64,000 bases of DNA. Source: Herminiimonas arsenicoxydans. GTDB lineage: Bacteria > Pseudomonadota > Gammaproteobacteria > Burkholderiales > Burkholderiaceae_D. The position numbers and the translations under genes were made by a program. The DNA lies in contig CU207211.1 of assembly GCA_000026125.1 (NCBI GenBank), forward strand, positions 1,922,001 through 1,986,000, given 5' to 3'. How positions within the stretch are numbered: the stretch's first letter is position 1; each line of letters starts with the position of its first letter. Shown one piece after another: positions 46,338 to 54,514 of the stretch. A model generated the notes under the pieces. That model was not told the origin of the DNA and did no database searches. It was given only the letters and a program-made list of their open reading frames with translations.

Positions 46338-46897
46338 GGCATCAAATTCGGTGCGTAACGGGTACGGTAGCCATCCAGCCTCACCGTATCGGCGCCGTAA
46401 TTCACATTGATCGTAATCAGCAAGGAGTCTGTCGCCGGAATGCCGTTATATGCCTGTGGCGTAATCGTGATCGTCGATGCGTAAGCGTTCAGATTCGGAA
46501 TAGCGGCACCGTTCACATCCGAGATGGCAATGGTCTGCGCCGTACCGTATGAAGCGACGTAATCATTCACGTTATCGAAGGGGCGCGTGTTGCCAGCTTC
46601 AGGGCCTACGCCTTCCGGTGCTGTCGTACATTCCGCTGCGTTATCCGCCGTTTCTGCATTCGGGTCGGCCGGATCACAAAAGGTAAAGCGCGCCAGCGAT
46701 ACTTCTTCCAGCAATGCTTCCGCAATCGACAAGGCCTGTTTGCGCAATTGCGGATCGGCGCTGCTTTTTGTCGTTATGTTCATCACCATCAGCACGCCTA
46801 TCACGGCAATGCTGACGATGACGATGAACATCACCAGTTCCACCAATGTGAAGCCGGAACGTGCAGTGCGGGAAGGTGTGCAGCGATTAATCGACAT
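46334..46897 (-). CDS. mshD: MSHA minor pilin MshD (PilV-like)
   Basis: A 187-residue prepilin with SGFTLVELVMFIVIVSIAVI (cleavage after Gly, Glu at mature position 5). ALSIAEALLEEVSLARFTFC follows, the PilV/MshD block. Two cysteines (FTFCDP and AAECTT) may form a disulfide. It begins 2 bp after the mshC stop. Confidence 0.88.
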   Translation of the reverse strand: MSINRCTPSRTARSGFTLVELVMFIVIVSIAVIGVLMVMNITTKSSADPQLRKQALSIAEALLEEVSLARFTFCDPADPNAETADNAAECTTAPEGVGPEAGNTRPFDNVNDYVASYGTAQTIAISDVNGAAIPNLNAYASTITITPQAYNGIPATDSLLITINVNYGADTVRLDGYRTRYAPNLMP

Positions 46898-46899
46898 AA

Positions 46900-47415
46900 C
46901 TAATGGACATAGCCGGTTTCCGGTTCTATCGTAATCGTGCTGTTGAAACCGCTGCCGGTGAGCGTAATCGCCAGCAGCGTAAAAGACGAATTGGGGTCAA
47001 TGTCGCCGCTCTTGAACGGACGTCCCAATGCATTGAAATAAAAGATCTGGCTCGCTGGCGCGATCACCACATCGGTGGGCAGGGCCTCGCACATCCATGT
47101 CGTGCTGCTGGCGCATGCGGCAACTGCTGGTCTGCTGGCAGGCGCACGTACGGGATTCGCGCAGGTGGCATCGAAACAAAGGGCAATGCGGCCGCCACTG
47201 AAATTAACGAATACAGGACGATTCTGTGCAATCGCCGTTTTTTGTGCGTAACGCACCATTGCGCGTGCCTTGTCGGAAAAAGCACGCGTATCGAAAGTAT
47301 TGCGGTCGAAAAACCGCGGCAAGGCATACAGCGAAAGGATGCCGACTAAAATCAAAACCAGGATGAGTTCGACCAGGGTAAAACCGGTATCGAACAAACG
47401 GGGTTTCTCTCTCAC
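46900..47415 (-). CDS. mshC: MSHA minor pilin MshC (FimT/GspH-like)
   Basis: A 171-residue prepilin with TGFTLVELILVLILVGILSL and then YALPRFFDRNTFDTRAFSD. The C-terminal half has the four Cys pattern of GspH/FimT-like minor pilins (FDATCANP, VAACASSTTWMCEA). The frame is open upstream, but GTG 47415 is preceded by GGAG at the correct distance and gives a short normal leader (VREKPRLFDTG); I choose it. A hairpin lies between it and mshA. Confidence 0.87.
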   Translation of the reverse strand: MREKPRLFDTGFTLVELILVLILVGILSLYALPRFFDRNTFDTRAFSDKARAMVRYAQKTAIAQNRPVFVNFSGGRIALCFDATCANPVRAPASRPAVAACASSTTWMCEALPTDVVIAPASQIFYFNALGRPFKSGDIDPNSSFTLLAITLTGSGFNSTITIEPETGYVH

Positions 47416-47431
47416 GGCATCTCCGCATCCA

Positions 47432-47466
47432 CACAAAATAAACCCGCACCTGCTACCAGGCACGGG
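47432..47466 (-). terminator. Attenuator/terminator after the major pilin gene mshA
   Basis: On the minus strand CCCGTGCCTG and CAGGTGCGGG pair over ten bases (two G-U pairs) with loop GTAG, followed by TTTATTTTG. It lies 20 nt after the mshA stop and before mshC, a place where partial termination would give more pilin than downstream minor pilins. Confidence 0.65.
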
Positions 47467-47485
47467 CTCGGATAAACCAACTGTA

Positions 47486-47944
47486 TTAGCAACCAGTGGT
47501 GACACTCGCAATAGTTGGTGTACCGTTCAACGCTGCAGGTTGAGCGTAAGTTACATTGCAATTAGCGATCGCGGTTCCAGAGCTGTTTTTAAGTGCAAAC
47601 GTACCTGCAGTCGATGTATCAAATCCTGTGCTTGTTGCCATCGCAGCAAGAATGCCGGTCGCGGTACTAGGGTAACCATTAACCAGTCCAACCGTGGTGC
47701 CTTCCATTGTAATGCTGCCGGTAGCGCCATTTTGGCCACTCACCAAGGCCTGTGCATGCGCAATGGTGGAAGCCGACTGCACTGCACCGAGCATGCCGTT
47801 GACCGCAGCAATTCTTGCATCCTTGGACATATCAGTGAAACGCGGAATCGCGGTCACCGCCAGAATACCCAAAATAACAATCACAACGACCAATTCAATC
47901 AAGGTAAAACCGGCTTGTTGCTTGGAAAAAGATTTCACTTTCAT
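47486..47944 (-). CDS. mshA: MSHA major pilin MshA
   Basis: A 152-residue type IV prepilin, the likely main pilus subunit. The leader MKVKSFSKQQAG is cut after Gly12, and the mature protein begins FTLIELVVVIVILGILAVTA with Glu5. RFTDMSKDARIAAVNGMLGA follows, the MshA block. Two cysteines near the C-terminus (ANCNV and the final Cys) are placed for a disulfide loop. A strong ribosome-binding site (GGGAG) precedes the ATG. It is the only gene here with the short, Ala/Thr/Gly-rich composition of a major pilin. Confidence 0.93.
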   Translation of the reverse strand: MKVKSFSKQQAGFTLIELVVVIVILGILAVTAIPRFTDMSKDARIAAVNGMLGAVQSASTIAHAQALVSGQNGATGSITMEGTTVGLVNGYPSTATGILAAMATSTGFDTSTAGTFALKNSSGTAIANCNVTYAQPAALNGTPTIASVTTGC

Positions 47945-47974
47945 TTCAAAACTCCCTGTAAAAAATTAATTAAC

Positions 47975-48523
47975 TCAATCCCACACATACGGAACGATCT
48001 GTTCCAGCACTACACCTTCAATTGCCTTTCCAGAAACCGGCCGTTCCGCCACTGGAAAACTGCTTGCTGCCAACAACAAATTCGTCTTGAAACGCAACTG
48101 CGGCAAGGCACCCTCTTCGTCTTTCGCAGCGTTATGCACGAAGTACACCAAAGTGCGTTCCTTTAAATCGAAATACCAGCGTCCCGATACATCCCCTTCC
48201 GGCAGTTGATCAAAATATTCGCCGGCATAATTGTTCGGCTTTTGCGCCAGCCACAGCATCGGATTCTGCTGCGCCAGATCGGCAGCTTCACCCAGGCGGT
48301 TACTCAGAATCAGCGACGCCACACGCAACTGCAATGCACTTTGCAACACGCCTACCGTCTGTTCCACCGCCGTTTTTTCCGCCGCCTTCTGGTAGAAACG
48401 CACACGATTGAGCAGTACCGTCGCCAGCACTGCCACAACACAGGCCACCACCATCAGCTCCAGTAGGGTAAATCCCCTCTGCCGATCCACACATTTCGTT
48501 CTGAAGCCTGGAAGATTCTGCAT
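47975..48523 (-). CDS. mshF: Prepilin-like protein in the MshF/MshB position
   Basis: A 182-residue protein with RQRGFTLLELMVVACVVAVL near the N-terminus, a clear prepilin motif, then VRFYQKAAEKTAVEQTVGVL and a globular domain (EGDVSGRWYFDLKERTLVYF). Its ATG overlaps the mshG stop (TGATG), as mshF does in Vibrio. A separate mshB is not present between it and mshA, so this one gene may fill both places. The mshF name is from position and is the least certain in the cluster. Confidence 0.7.
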   Translation of the reverse strand: MQNLPGFRTKCVDRQRGFTLLELMVVACVVAVLATVLLNRVRFYQKAAEKTAVEQTVGVLQSALQLRVASLILSNRLGEAADLAQQNPMLWLAQKPNNYAGEYFDQLPEGDVSGRWYFDLKERTLVYFVHNAAKDEEGALPQLRFKTNLLLAASSFPVAERPVSGKAIEGVVLEQIVPYVWD

Positions 48524-49752
48524 CAGCGCCCCAAGGCTGCCCTGCCCAGATCCCATATCGGCAGGAACACGCCCAATGCCAGCACCACTACCAGTATTCC
48601 CAATCCGATAATCAGAATCGGTTCGATCTGTGCGGATAAGGTCTTCAATTCATAATCGACTTCACGTTCATACATGGCAGCGATTTCATCCATCAGACTA
48701 TCCAGCTCACCGGTCTCTTCACCGATCGCAATCATTTGCAGCACGACTGGTGTGAACACACCGGTGGTCACTGCCGTACGCAAAATGCTTTCACCGCGTT
48801 CCACACCGTCGCGCATCTGCTCGATGCGACTGGCGATATAGGTATTGCCTACCGTCTGCGCCACCACATTCAAGCCCTGCACGATGGGTACGCCACTTTT
48901 GCTCGAGAGCGCAAAACTGCGGGCAAAACGTGCCAGCGTTCCCTTCAACATGATTTTTCCGGCAATCGGAATACGCAGCTTGAACTTGTCCCACTGATAC
49001 CTGCCGTTCGTCGTTTCCACATACATTTTGAAAGCGACTGCTGCACCCAACACCAGCGCCAGCAACAGATACCAGTACTGCACCATAAAATTCGACGTGC
49101 CAATCAACAGCTTGGTCATGAACGGCAGCTCGGCCTTGAAGCCTGCATACACCTTGGCAAAGGTCGGGATGACGAACAGATTGATCACGATCATTGCCAC
49201 CGTCAATGCCGACACTACAAAGATCGGATAACGCAACGCAGTACGAATTCGTTGACGCATATCACGATCAAACTCGAGGTAATCGAACAAGCGCAAAAAT
49301 ACTTCTTCCAGCCGCCCTGTCATTTCACCTACGCGCACCATGTTGGTATAAAACGGGCTGAACACTTTTGGATGACGACGCATGGCGGCAGATAATTCAC
49401 GCCCTGCGTCCAGCGATTCGCGCAAATCCTTGACCACCAGTCCAAACGACTTGTTGATTGCCGACTCCTGCAAACCTGCCAGCCCGCGCATGATAGGCAC
49501 TCCGGCCTTCAGCAAGGTATACAACTGGCGACTGAACAATTGCACATCGATGGAACGTATCTTCGGTGCCGTCAGCTTGCTCCACCAGTCATTGCCATCG
49601 CTGCCCGCAGGCCGGGTCGTTGCAACGATCTCCACTGGTGTGACGCCGGTGGTAAACAATTGGTCGGCCACGCTGCCGCTGTCGATCCCTTCAAGGACAC
49701 CTTGCAGCATTTCTCCACGTGCATTGCGAGCCTTGTATGCAAAAAACGGCAC
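48523..49752 (-). CDS. mshG: MSHA platform protein MshG (GspF/PilC family)
   Basis: The polytopic inner membrane platform protein of the pilus motor, with 409 residues. It begins PFFAYKARNARGEMLQGVLE and has two GspF domains (about 70-195 and 270-395). Each domain ends in hydrophobic helices; the second contains MIAIGEETGELDSLMDEIA. The frame is open upstream without resemblance to the family; GTG 49752, with AGGA 8 nt before it, gives the normal start. It is the first gene of the mshG-to-mshQ unit. Confidence 0.92.
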   Translation of the reverse strand: MPFFAYKARNARGEMLQGVLEGIDSGSVADQLFTTGVTPVEIVATTRPAGSDGNDWWSKLTAPKIRSIDVQLFSRQLYTLLKAGVPIMRGLAGLQESAINKSFGLVVKDLRESLDAGRELSAAMRRHPKVFSPFYTNMVRVGEMTGRLEEVFLRLFDYLEFDRDMRQRIRTALRYPIFVVSALTVAMIVINLFVIPTFAKVYAGFKAELPFMTKLLIGTSNFMVQYWYLLLALVLGAAVAFKMYVETTNGRYQWDKFKLRIPIAGKIMLKGTLARFARSFALSSKSGVPIVQGLNVVAQTVGNTYIASRIEQMRDGVERGESILRTAVTTGVFTPVVLQMIAIGEETGELDSLMDEIAAMYEREVDYELKTLSAQIEPILIIGLGILVVVLALGVFLPIWDLGRAALGR

Positions 49753-49873
49753 ATCTATTCCTAAAATCAAATCATTCTCAAGAGTAAGAGAATACAGGTT
49801 TCTCCCACACAAGTAATTACGCGAATTAATGAAATTTAACGAAATTTAAGCAATGTGTTGGAACTAAGAGCAA

Positions 49874-49897
49874 TTAAATTTCCGCGTGGAAATTTAA
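49874..49897. promoter_or_regulatory. Operator candidate upstream of mshG (perfect palindrome)
   Basis: Ten-bp arms TTAAATTTCC and GGAAATTTAA flank GCGT. Its core ATTTCC-N4-GGAAAT (49878-49893) is identical in arms and spacing to the two sites upstream of the secretion operon. It is 122 nt before the mshG start. Confidence 0.65.
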
Positions 49898-49942
49898 TGA
49901 GCTTATTCGACATTTTTCCGCTGCCTCCCATGAAATAAATTT

Positions 49943-49958
49943 ATTTCCACAAAGAAAT
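49943..49958. promoter_or_regulatory. Second operator-like site upstream of mshG
   Basis: ATTTCC-ACAA-AGAAAT, the same motif with one mismatch in the right arm, 65 bp from the perfect copy. Confidence 0.4.
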
Positions 49959-50114
49959 GATAAAGAGGCTTCAATGAATATTGAAAGCTGAATTCCAATG
50001 AAAAGTAATGCATTTAAGACAGAATCGATGTCACATTGCGCTTGATGAAAAACAACTATTCATGACGAGCAGAAAATGGAACGAGGAACAATGCCGAACT
50101 CATGAGAGGCCCCC

Positions 50115-50156
50115 AATAAAAATTTGGCGTGAAACAACATAGTCATTTCACGCCAA
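50115..50156 (-). terminator. Rho-independent terminator after mshE
   Basis: Perfect 11-bp arms TTGGCGTGAAA and TTTCACGCCAA. On the minus strand they are followed by ATTTTTATT. It lies 50 nt after the mshE stop and separates mshE from the mshG unit. Confidence 0.85.
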
Positions 50157-50205
50157 CGTTCAATCAGACTCCAGATTTTGCACACGACACCATAGCTGAG
50201 TCTGC

Positions 50206-51909
50206 TCAATCCTCCTGCTGATTGGTAATCCGCATCGCCTCGCTGACCGTGGTCTTGCCGGCCGCAACCAGAGATACGGCATGACGCCGCAAGGTTTCGC
50301 CTGCCATTTGCGCTTCGGCAGCCTTGATGAAGTGATTGGGATCATGGCTGTTTGCTGCATGGGCCACCGCTTCTGTCATTTCCAGCATTTCATACACACC
50401 GGTACGTCCGCGATAACCTGTGCCATTGCAGTGCGAACAGCCACGACCATGTTGGTAGCGATGCGTATTGATCGCCTCGCCCAACTCGCTTTTCAACCAT
50501 TCACGTTCGGCAGGCAGCAGTTCATAGTCGGTCGCACAGCTTTCGCAAATAACACGCACCAGTCGTTGCGCCAGCACTACCTGCAGCGAAGTGGCGACCA
50601 TGTAACGTGGCACCCCCATATCCAGCAGGCGAATCGGCGTACTGATGGCGTCGTTCGTATGCAGGGTGGAGAGCACCAGATGGCCAGTCAGGGCAGCGCG
50701 CATACCGATGTGCGCGGTTTCCTGATCGCGCATCTCGCCGACCAGAATCACGTCCGGATCCTGCCGCAATGCAGAACGTAAAACGCGGGCAAAACTCAAG
50801 TCGATTTTGTCGTTGACCTGCACCTGATTGATGCCAGGCAGGCGATACTCGACAGGATCTTCGACTGTAATCAGCTTTCGTTCCAGCGAATTCAATTCTG
50901 CCAGCGCGCCATACAGGGTCGTGGTTTTACCGCTACCGGTAGGCCCGGTTACCAGCACCAGACCGTTCGGACGTCGAATGATCTGACGGAAACGCTTCAT
51001 CATCTCGACCGGCATGCCGATGGAGTCCAGCATCAAGGTGCCGCCGCTCTGATTGAGCAGTCGCATCACGACCGATTCGCCATACTGCGTCGGCATGGTT
51101 GAAATCCGCACATCGATATTCTGATGGCGCACCTTGATCGCAAAACGTCCATCCTGCGGCAGACGTTTTTCCGAGATATCCAGCTCGGACATCAACTTCA
51201 AACGCAATGCCAGCGACGCAGCGATCCTGATATCCGCTTCCGTTTGCAGATGCAGCACGCCATCGATACGAAAACGAATCTGCAAACGCCCTTCCTGCGG
51301 CTCGATATGAATATCGGACGCACGTACCTGCGTCGCATCGTCGAACACGGACTGCAGCAGCTTGACGATAGGCGCCTCTTCCAGCCCCGGCGTCATGCCC
51401 ATGGTGCCGAAATCAACCGGGCCGTTACTCAGATCTTCTTCAAGCTCACGTGCAAAATCGGTGATTTCCTCCGTGCGGCGGTAAATGCGATCGATCGCCT
51501 GCAGCAACTCGCTTTCATTGATGACCGCGAGTTCTATATCTCTTTTCAGCGCGCGGGAAATCTCGTCGTAGGCAAACAGGTCGGTCGGGTCGGCCATGCC
51601 GATCAGCAGCGACTTGCGGCGATCTTCCAGCACGATGGCGCGGAAGCGGCGTGCCTGCGTCTCCGGCAACAGGCGCACGGTCTCCGGATTGACGTTAAAA
51701 AATTTGATATTGATATACGGGATGTCCAGCTGCCTGGCTAGCGCAGTCGATATCTGCTCTTCGGTCACCAAACCGTTTTCCACAAAAACGCGCCCGAGTT
51801 TGCGACCAGTTCGCTTTTGCTCCGTCAGAGAAAACAGAAGTTGCTCTTCGGAAATTAATTTTTGTTGAACCAGGATTTCGCCTAGACGAACCTTTTCGGG
51901 CCGAGCCAT
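50206..51909 (-). CDS. mshE: MSHA pilus extension ATPase MshE
   Basis: The GspE/PilB-type hexameric ATPase that powers pilus assembly. It has 567 residues. Two 24-residue MshEN motifs (residues 8-31, starting RLGEILVQ, and 37-60, starting KLGRVFVENG) are separated by five residues, the arrangement known to bind c-di-GMP. Walker A GPTGSGKT is at 322-329, Walker B and the Asp/His boxes follow, and the C4 zinc site has CESC and CSHCNGTG. It has its own terminator, and its ribosome-binding site (AGAGGA) is clear. c-di-GMP control is inferred from the motif; the first copy has QQK where most have xxG. Confidence 0.95.
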   Translation of the reverse strand: MARPEKVRLGEILVQQKLISEEQLLFSLTEQKRTGRKLGRVFVENGLVTEEQISTALARQLDIPYINIKFFNVNPETVRLLPETQARRFRAIVLEDRRKSLLIGMADPTDLFAYDEISRALKRDIELAVINESELLQAIDRIYRRTEEITDFARELEEDLSNGPVDFGTMGMTPGLEEAPIVKLLQSVFDDATQVRASDIHIEPQEGRLQIRFRIDGVLHLQTEADIRIAASLALRLKLMSELDISEKRLPQDGRFAIKVRHQNIDVRISTMPTQYGESVVMRLLNQSGGTLMLDSIGMPVEMMKRFRQIIRRPNGLVLVTGPTGSGKTTTLYGALAELNSLERKLITVEDPVEYRLPGINQVQVNDKIDLSFARVLRSALRQDPDVILVGEMRDQETAHIGMRAALTGHLVLSTLHTNDAISTPIRLLDMGVPRYMVATSLQVVLAQRLVRVICESCATDYELLPAEREWLKSELGEAINTHRYQHGRGCSHCNGTGYRGRTGVYEMLEMTEAVAHAANSHDPNHFIKAAEAQMAGETLRRHAVSLVAAGKTTVSEAMRITNQQED

Positions 51910-51928
51910 AGAGTCCTCTTAATATAAA

Positions 51929-51942
51929 AATACGTGCGTATT
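51929..51942. promoter_or_regulatory. Small palindrome in the mshE leader
   Basis: AATACG-TG-CGTATT, 20 nt upstream of the mshE ATG. It could be an operator or an RNA hairpin near the ribosome-binding site. Confidence 0.35.
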
Positions 51943-52147
51943 CTATGCTGGAACAATGCCATTCCAGGCGCAGTCATTGTGAATTAACAATTCAGGCATC
52001 GTCAAAGCAAACCCGCAGCGTATGACAATTGTTTGCAGAATTTCGCTTGCAGAGGCATGCAATGCAAGGGAATACACATGTAGATTCTGTACAACACAAT
52101 GCCTTCATGTATATTCTCAGGCACTGATTCACTCTATTGAGACCCCT

Positions 52148-52927
52148 ATGTCGGCTGAAATCCGGGCATCCCGCCACGAAGCAACGCTCATACTCACGCT
52201 GTCCAATCCTGGCGCAAAAAATGCGCTGCATCCGGATATGTTCGCCGCTGCAATCGAAACATTCTCCACTGCCGCACGCGACGACTCGATACGCGCTGTG
52301 ATCCTGACCGGTGCCGACAATTTTTTCTGCGCCGGCGGCAATCTCAACACCTTGCTGGAACTGCGTGCGCAGGATAGAGCCGATCAGGCAGATGCAGTCG
52401 ACAGCCTGCGCGGCTGGATAGAAGCGATCCGCGATTGCCCGAAGCCGGTCATTGCGGCAGTCGAAAGTGCGGCCGCCGGTGCCGGATTTTCATTGGCTTT
52501 GGCGTGCGATCTGATCGTCGCCGGCGCCAATGCAAAATTTGCCATGTCGTATGTCAATATCGGGTTGACGCCGGATGGCGGTGCTTCCTGGTTTTTGTCG
52601 CAAGCCTTGCCGCGCCAGTTGGCAACCGAAATTATGCTGGAAGGAAAACCCGTGCCGGCGCAACGCTTGCACGATCTCGGTGTCATCAATCGCATCGTCG
52701 CCGATGGCGCTACCCTACAAACTTCGCTGGACTGGGCCGATGAGCTGGCTGCCTTGTCGGGCCACGCGGTCGAACGCATCAAATCCCTAACAAGAGAAGC
52801 GCGCGATCATTCACTGCCACAGCATTTCGAGATCGAAAAAAATCACTTCGTTGACAGCCTCAATCATCGCGACGCACAGGAAGGCATCCATGCTTTCCTG
52901 GAAAAGCGCGCACCGCATTACAAATGA
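52148..52927 (+). CDS. Enoyl-CoA hydratase/isomerase family protein
   Basis: A 259-residue crotonase-fold enzyme. The oxyanion-hole segments are ILTGADNFFCAGGNL and AAAGAGFSLALACD. GLTPDGGASWFLSQALPRQL follows, with an Asp in the place of the catalytic glutamate of some isomerases. It therefore probably acts on an acyl-CoA thioester, but the exact substrate cannot be read. The frame is open upstream; ATG 52148 begins with MSAEIRASRHEA and gives the usual length. A histidine phosphatase gene follows after 7 bp. Confidence 0.85.
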   Translation: MSAEIRASRHEATLILTLSNPGAKNALHPDMFAAAIETFSTAARDDSIRAVILTGADNFFCAGGNLNTLLELRAQDRADQADAVDSLRGWIEAIRDCPKPVIAAVESAAAGAGFSLALACDLIVAGANAKFAMSYVNIGLTPDGGASWFLSQALPRQLATEIMLEGKPVPAQRLHDLGVINRIVADGATLQTSLDWADELAALSGHAVERIKSLTREARDHSLPQHFEIEKNHFVDSLNHRDAQEGIHAFLEKRAPHYK

Positions 52928-52934
52928 ATTGTAA

Positions 52935-53639
52935 ATGAGCGCAACAAAAAGACGGCGCGTCTATCTGATGCGCCACGGTAGTGTGACTTACTTCGACGCT
53001 GACGGCATGCCCTACGCGCCGGATGAGGTGCCCCTGAATGAACAGGGCTGCAGGCAAACAAGCGCCGCCGGGCGGGTCTTTGCGCAACAAGATATACGTT
53101 TCGACCGCGTGATCGTATCGAATCTGCCGCGCACGATCGAATCTGCGCTGCGCGTGCTGGCAGAAACCGGCCAGCACATCGAGCTCGAACAATGGCCGGA
53201 ATTTCAGGAAGTGCGCGGCGGCGTGCTGGAAGACATCCTCGACGATGACCTGGAAGAAGCCTTCACCAGCGCCTTCTCCTGCATGGCAGAGGAACACAGG
53301 CAATTTCTCGCAGGGGAAAGCGTCGGCCAGTTGATCGATCGCATACATCCCGTCATCGATAGACTGCGCGCCGATCCATCGTGGGATACGGTGCTGCTGG
53401 TGTTGCATGGCGGCGTGAATCGCGCCGTGCTGTCCTACGCCATCACCGGCCAGCGGCTATTCCTCGGCAATCTGGAACAATCGCCCGGTTGCATCAATGT
53501 GCTGGATGTCGGCGAACGCGCCAACGACTGGGTCGTGCAAACAATCAATTACGCGCCGCTACTGCCGCTGCAGACAGAATCGCGATACACCACAATGGAA
53601 GAAGTGCTGCATCAATACCGTAAATCGCGCGGACTGTAA
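52935..53639 (+). CDS. Histidine phosphatase family protein
   Basis: A 234-residue phosphoglycerate-mutase-like phosphatase. The RHG motif (YLMRHGSVTYF, R13-H14-G15) carries the nucleophilic histidine, and the second histidine is in VLLVLHGGVNRAVLS. The central region has FDRVIVSNLPRTIESALRVL. Substrates of this family range from sugar phosphates to nucleotides and proteins; none can be chosen here. It lies 7 bp after the crotonase gene and is probably co-transcribed with it. Confidence 0.87.
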   Translation: MSATKRRRVYLMRHGSVTYFDADGMPYAPDEVPLNEQGCRQTSAAGRVFAQQDIRFDRVIVSNLPRTIESALRVLAETGQHIELEQWPEFQEVRGGVLEDILDDDLEEAFTSAFSCMAEEHRQFLAGESVGQLIDRIHPVIDRLRADPSWDTVLLVLHGGVNRAVLSYAITGQRLFLGNLEQSPGCINVLDVGERANDWVVQTINYAPLLPLQTESRYTTMEEVLHQYRKSRGL

Positions 53640-53764
53640 GCGCATACCTTCGTCTGTTCTGGGCCAGTAAATTGTCAGACCATGCAGACGCATCCGAATT
53701 TCTGCATAATCGTACAAAATTTGCATATGCGTTTTGCACGCCACGGCTACTTCAGGAGAAAAAA

Positions 53765-54457
53765 TTGATAGACCTCTATTCCACTGCCACGCCCAACGGT
53801 CACAAAATTCACATCATGCTGGAAGAATGCGGCTTCCCTTATCGCATGCATCATGTCGATATCGGCGCCGGCGACCAGTTCACAGCGGAGTTTCTGGCGA
53901 TTTCGCCCAACAATAAAATCCCGGCAATTGTTGACAGCAAGGGCCCGGACGGCAAACCGATGTCCTTGTTTGAATCGGGCGCCATTCTGGTTTATCTCGC
54001 CAGCAAGGCAGGCAGATTTCTCGGCGCGACCGATCGCGAAAAATTCACGACCCTGCAATGGTTGATGTTTCAAATGGGCGGTGTCGGACCGATGCTCGGT
54101 CAGGCGCATCACTTCCGTCTCTATGCACCGGAAAAAATCGACTATGCGGTCAATCGCTACACGAATGAAGCAAAGCGTTTGTACGGCGTCATCGACAAGC
54201 GTCTGGAAGCAAGCAGCTACCTCGCCGGCGAGACCTACACCATCGCCGACATAGCCACTTTCCCGTGGCTGCGTTCGTGGAAAAATCAGGGAATAGAGTT
54301 AGCAGATTTCCCCAACGTGCAACGCTGGTTCAATGAAATCAGTGCACGTCCGGCCGTGCAAAAAGGAGTTACGCTTTTTACCGATGTACGCAAGCCGATC
54401 ACGGACGACAAATCGAAGGAAATATTATTCGGCGCAACGCAGTACGCCAAACATTAA
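53765..54457 (+). CDS. Glutathione S-transferase family protein (YfcG/YghU-like)
   Basis: A 230-residue glutathione transferase with an N-terminal thioredoxin fold (IDLYSTATPNGHKIHIMLEE, the NGxK block of YfcG-type disulfide reductases) and SLFESGAILVYLASKAG for glutathione binding. The C-terminal helical domain has YTIADIATFPWLRSW. An ATG lies 93 nt upstream in frame, but a TTG at 53765 directly after AGGAG gives the family start, so I choose the TTG. Disulfide-bond oxidoreductase activity is likely from the subfamily. Confidence 0.87.
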   Translation: MIDLYSTATPNGHKIHIMLEECGFPYRMHHVDIGAGDQFTAEFLAISPNNKIPAIVDSKGPDGKPMSLFESGAILVYLASKAGRFLGATDREKFTTLQWLMFQMGGVGPMLGQAHHFRLYAPEKIDYAVNRYTNEAKRLYGVIDKRLEASSYLAGETYTIADIATFPWLRSWKNQGIELADFPNVQRWFNEISARPAVQKGVTLFTDVRKPITDDKSKEILFGATQYAKH

Positions 54458-54472
54458 TCAAGGCAGATCGGG

Positions 54473-54505
54473 CGAACGATTTTTCGCAGCAGGAAAAATC
54501 GTTCG
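54473..54505. terminator. Hairpin between convergent genes
   Basis: Perfect 13-bp arms CGAACGATTTTTC and GAAAAATCGTTCG around a 7-nt loop, between the stops of the glutathione transferase gene and the MaoC-like gene. T-runs inside the arms could help termination in both directions. Confidence 0.65.
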
Positions 54506-54514
54506 TCTTCTCGG

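Larger units (their letters stand above)
49753..50205. other. Control region between mshE and mshG (453 bp)
   Basis: AT-rich and without convincing coding frames. It holds the mshE terminator (50115-50156), a 24-bp inverted repeat (49874-49897) and a second weaker copy of the same palindrome (49943-49958). It is probably the mshG promoter region. Confidence 0.6.

Noticed and set aside
51979..51997. TGAATT-AAC-AATTCA dyad between mshE and the crotonase gene
   Set aside because: Short AT-rich palindrome likely by chance in AT-rich intergenic DNA.
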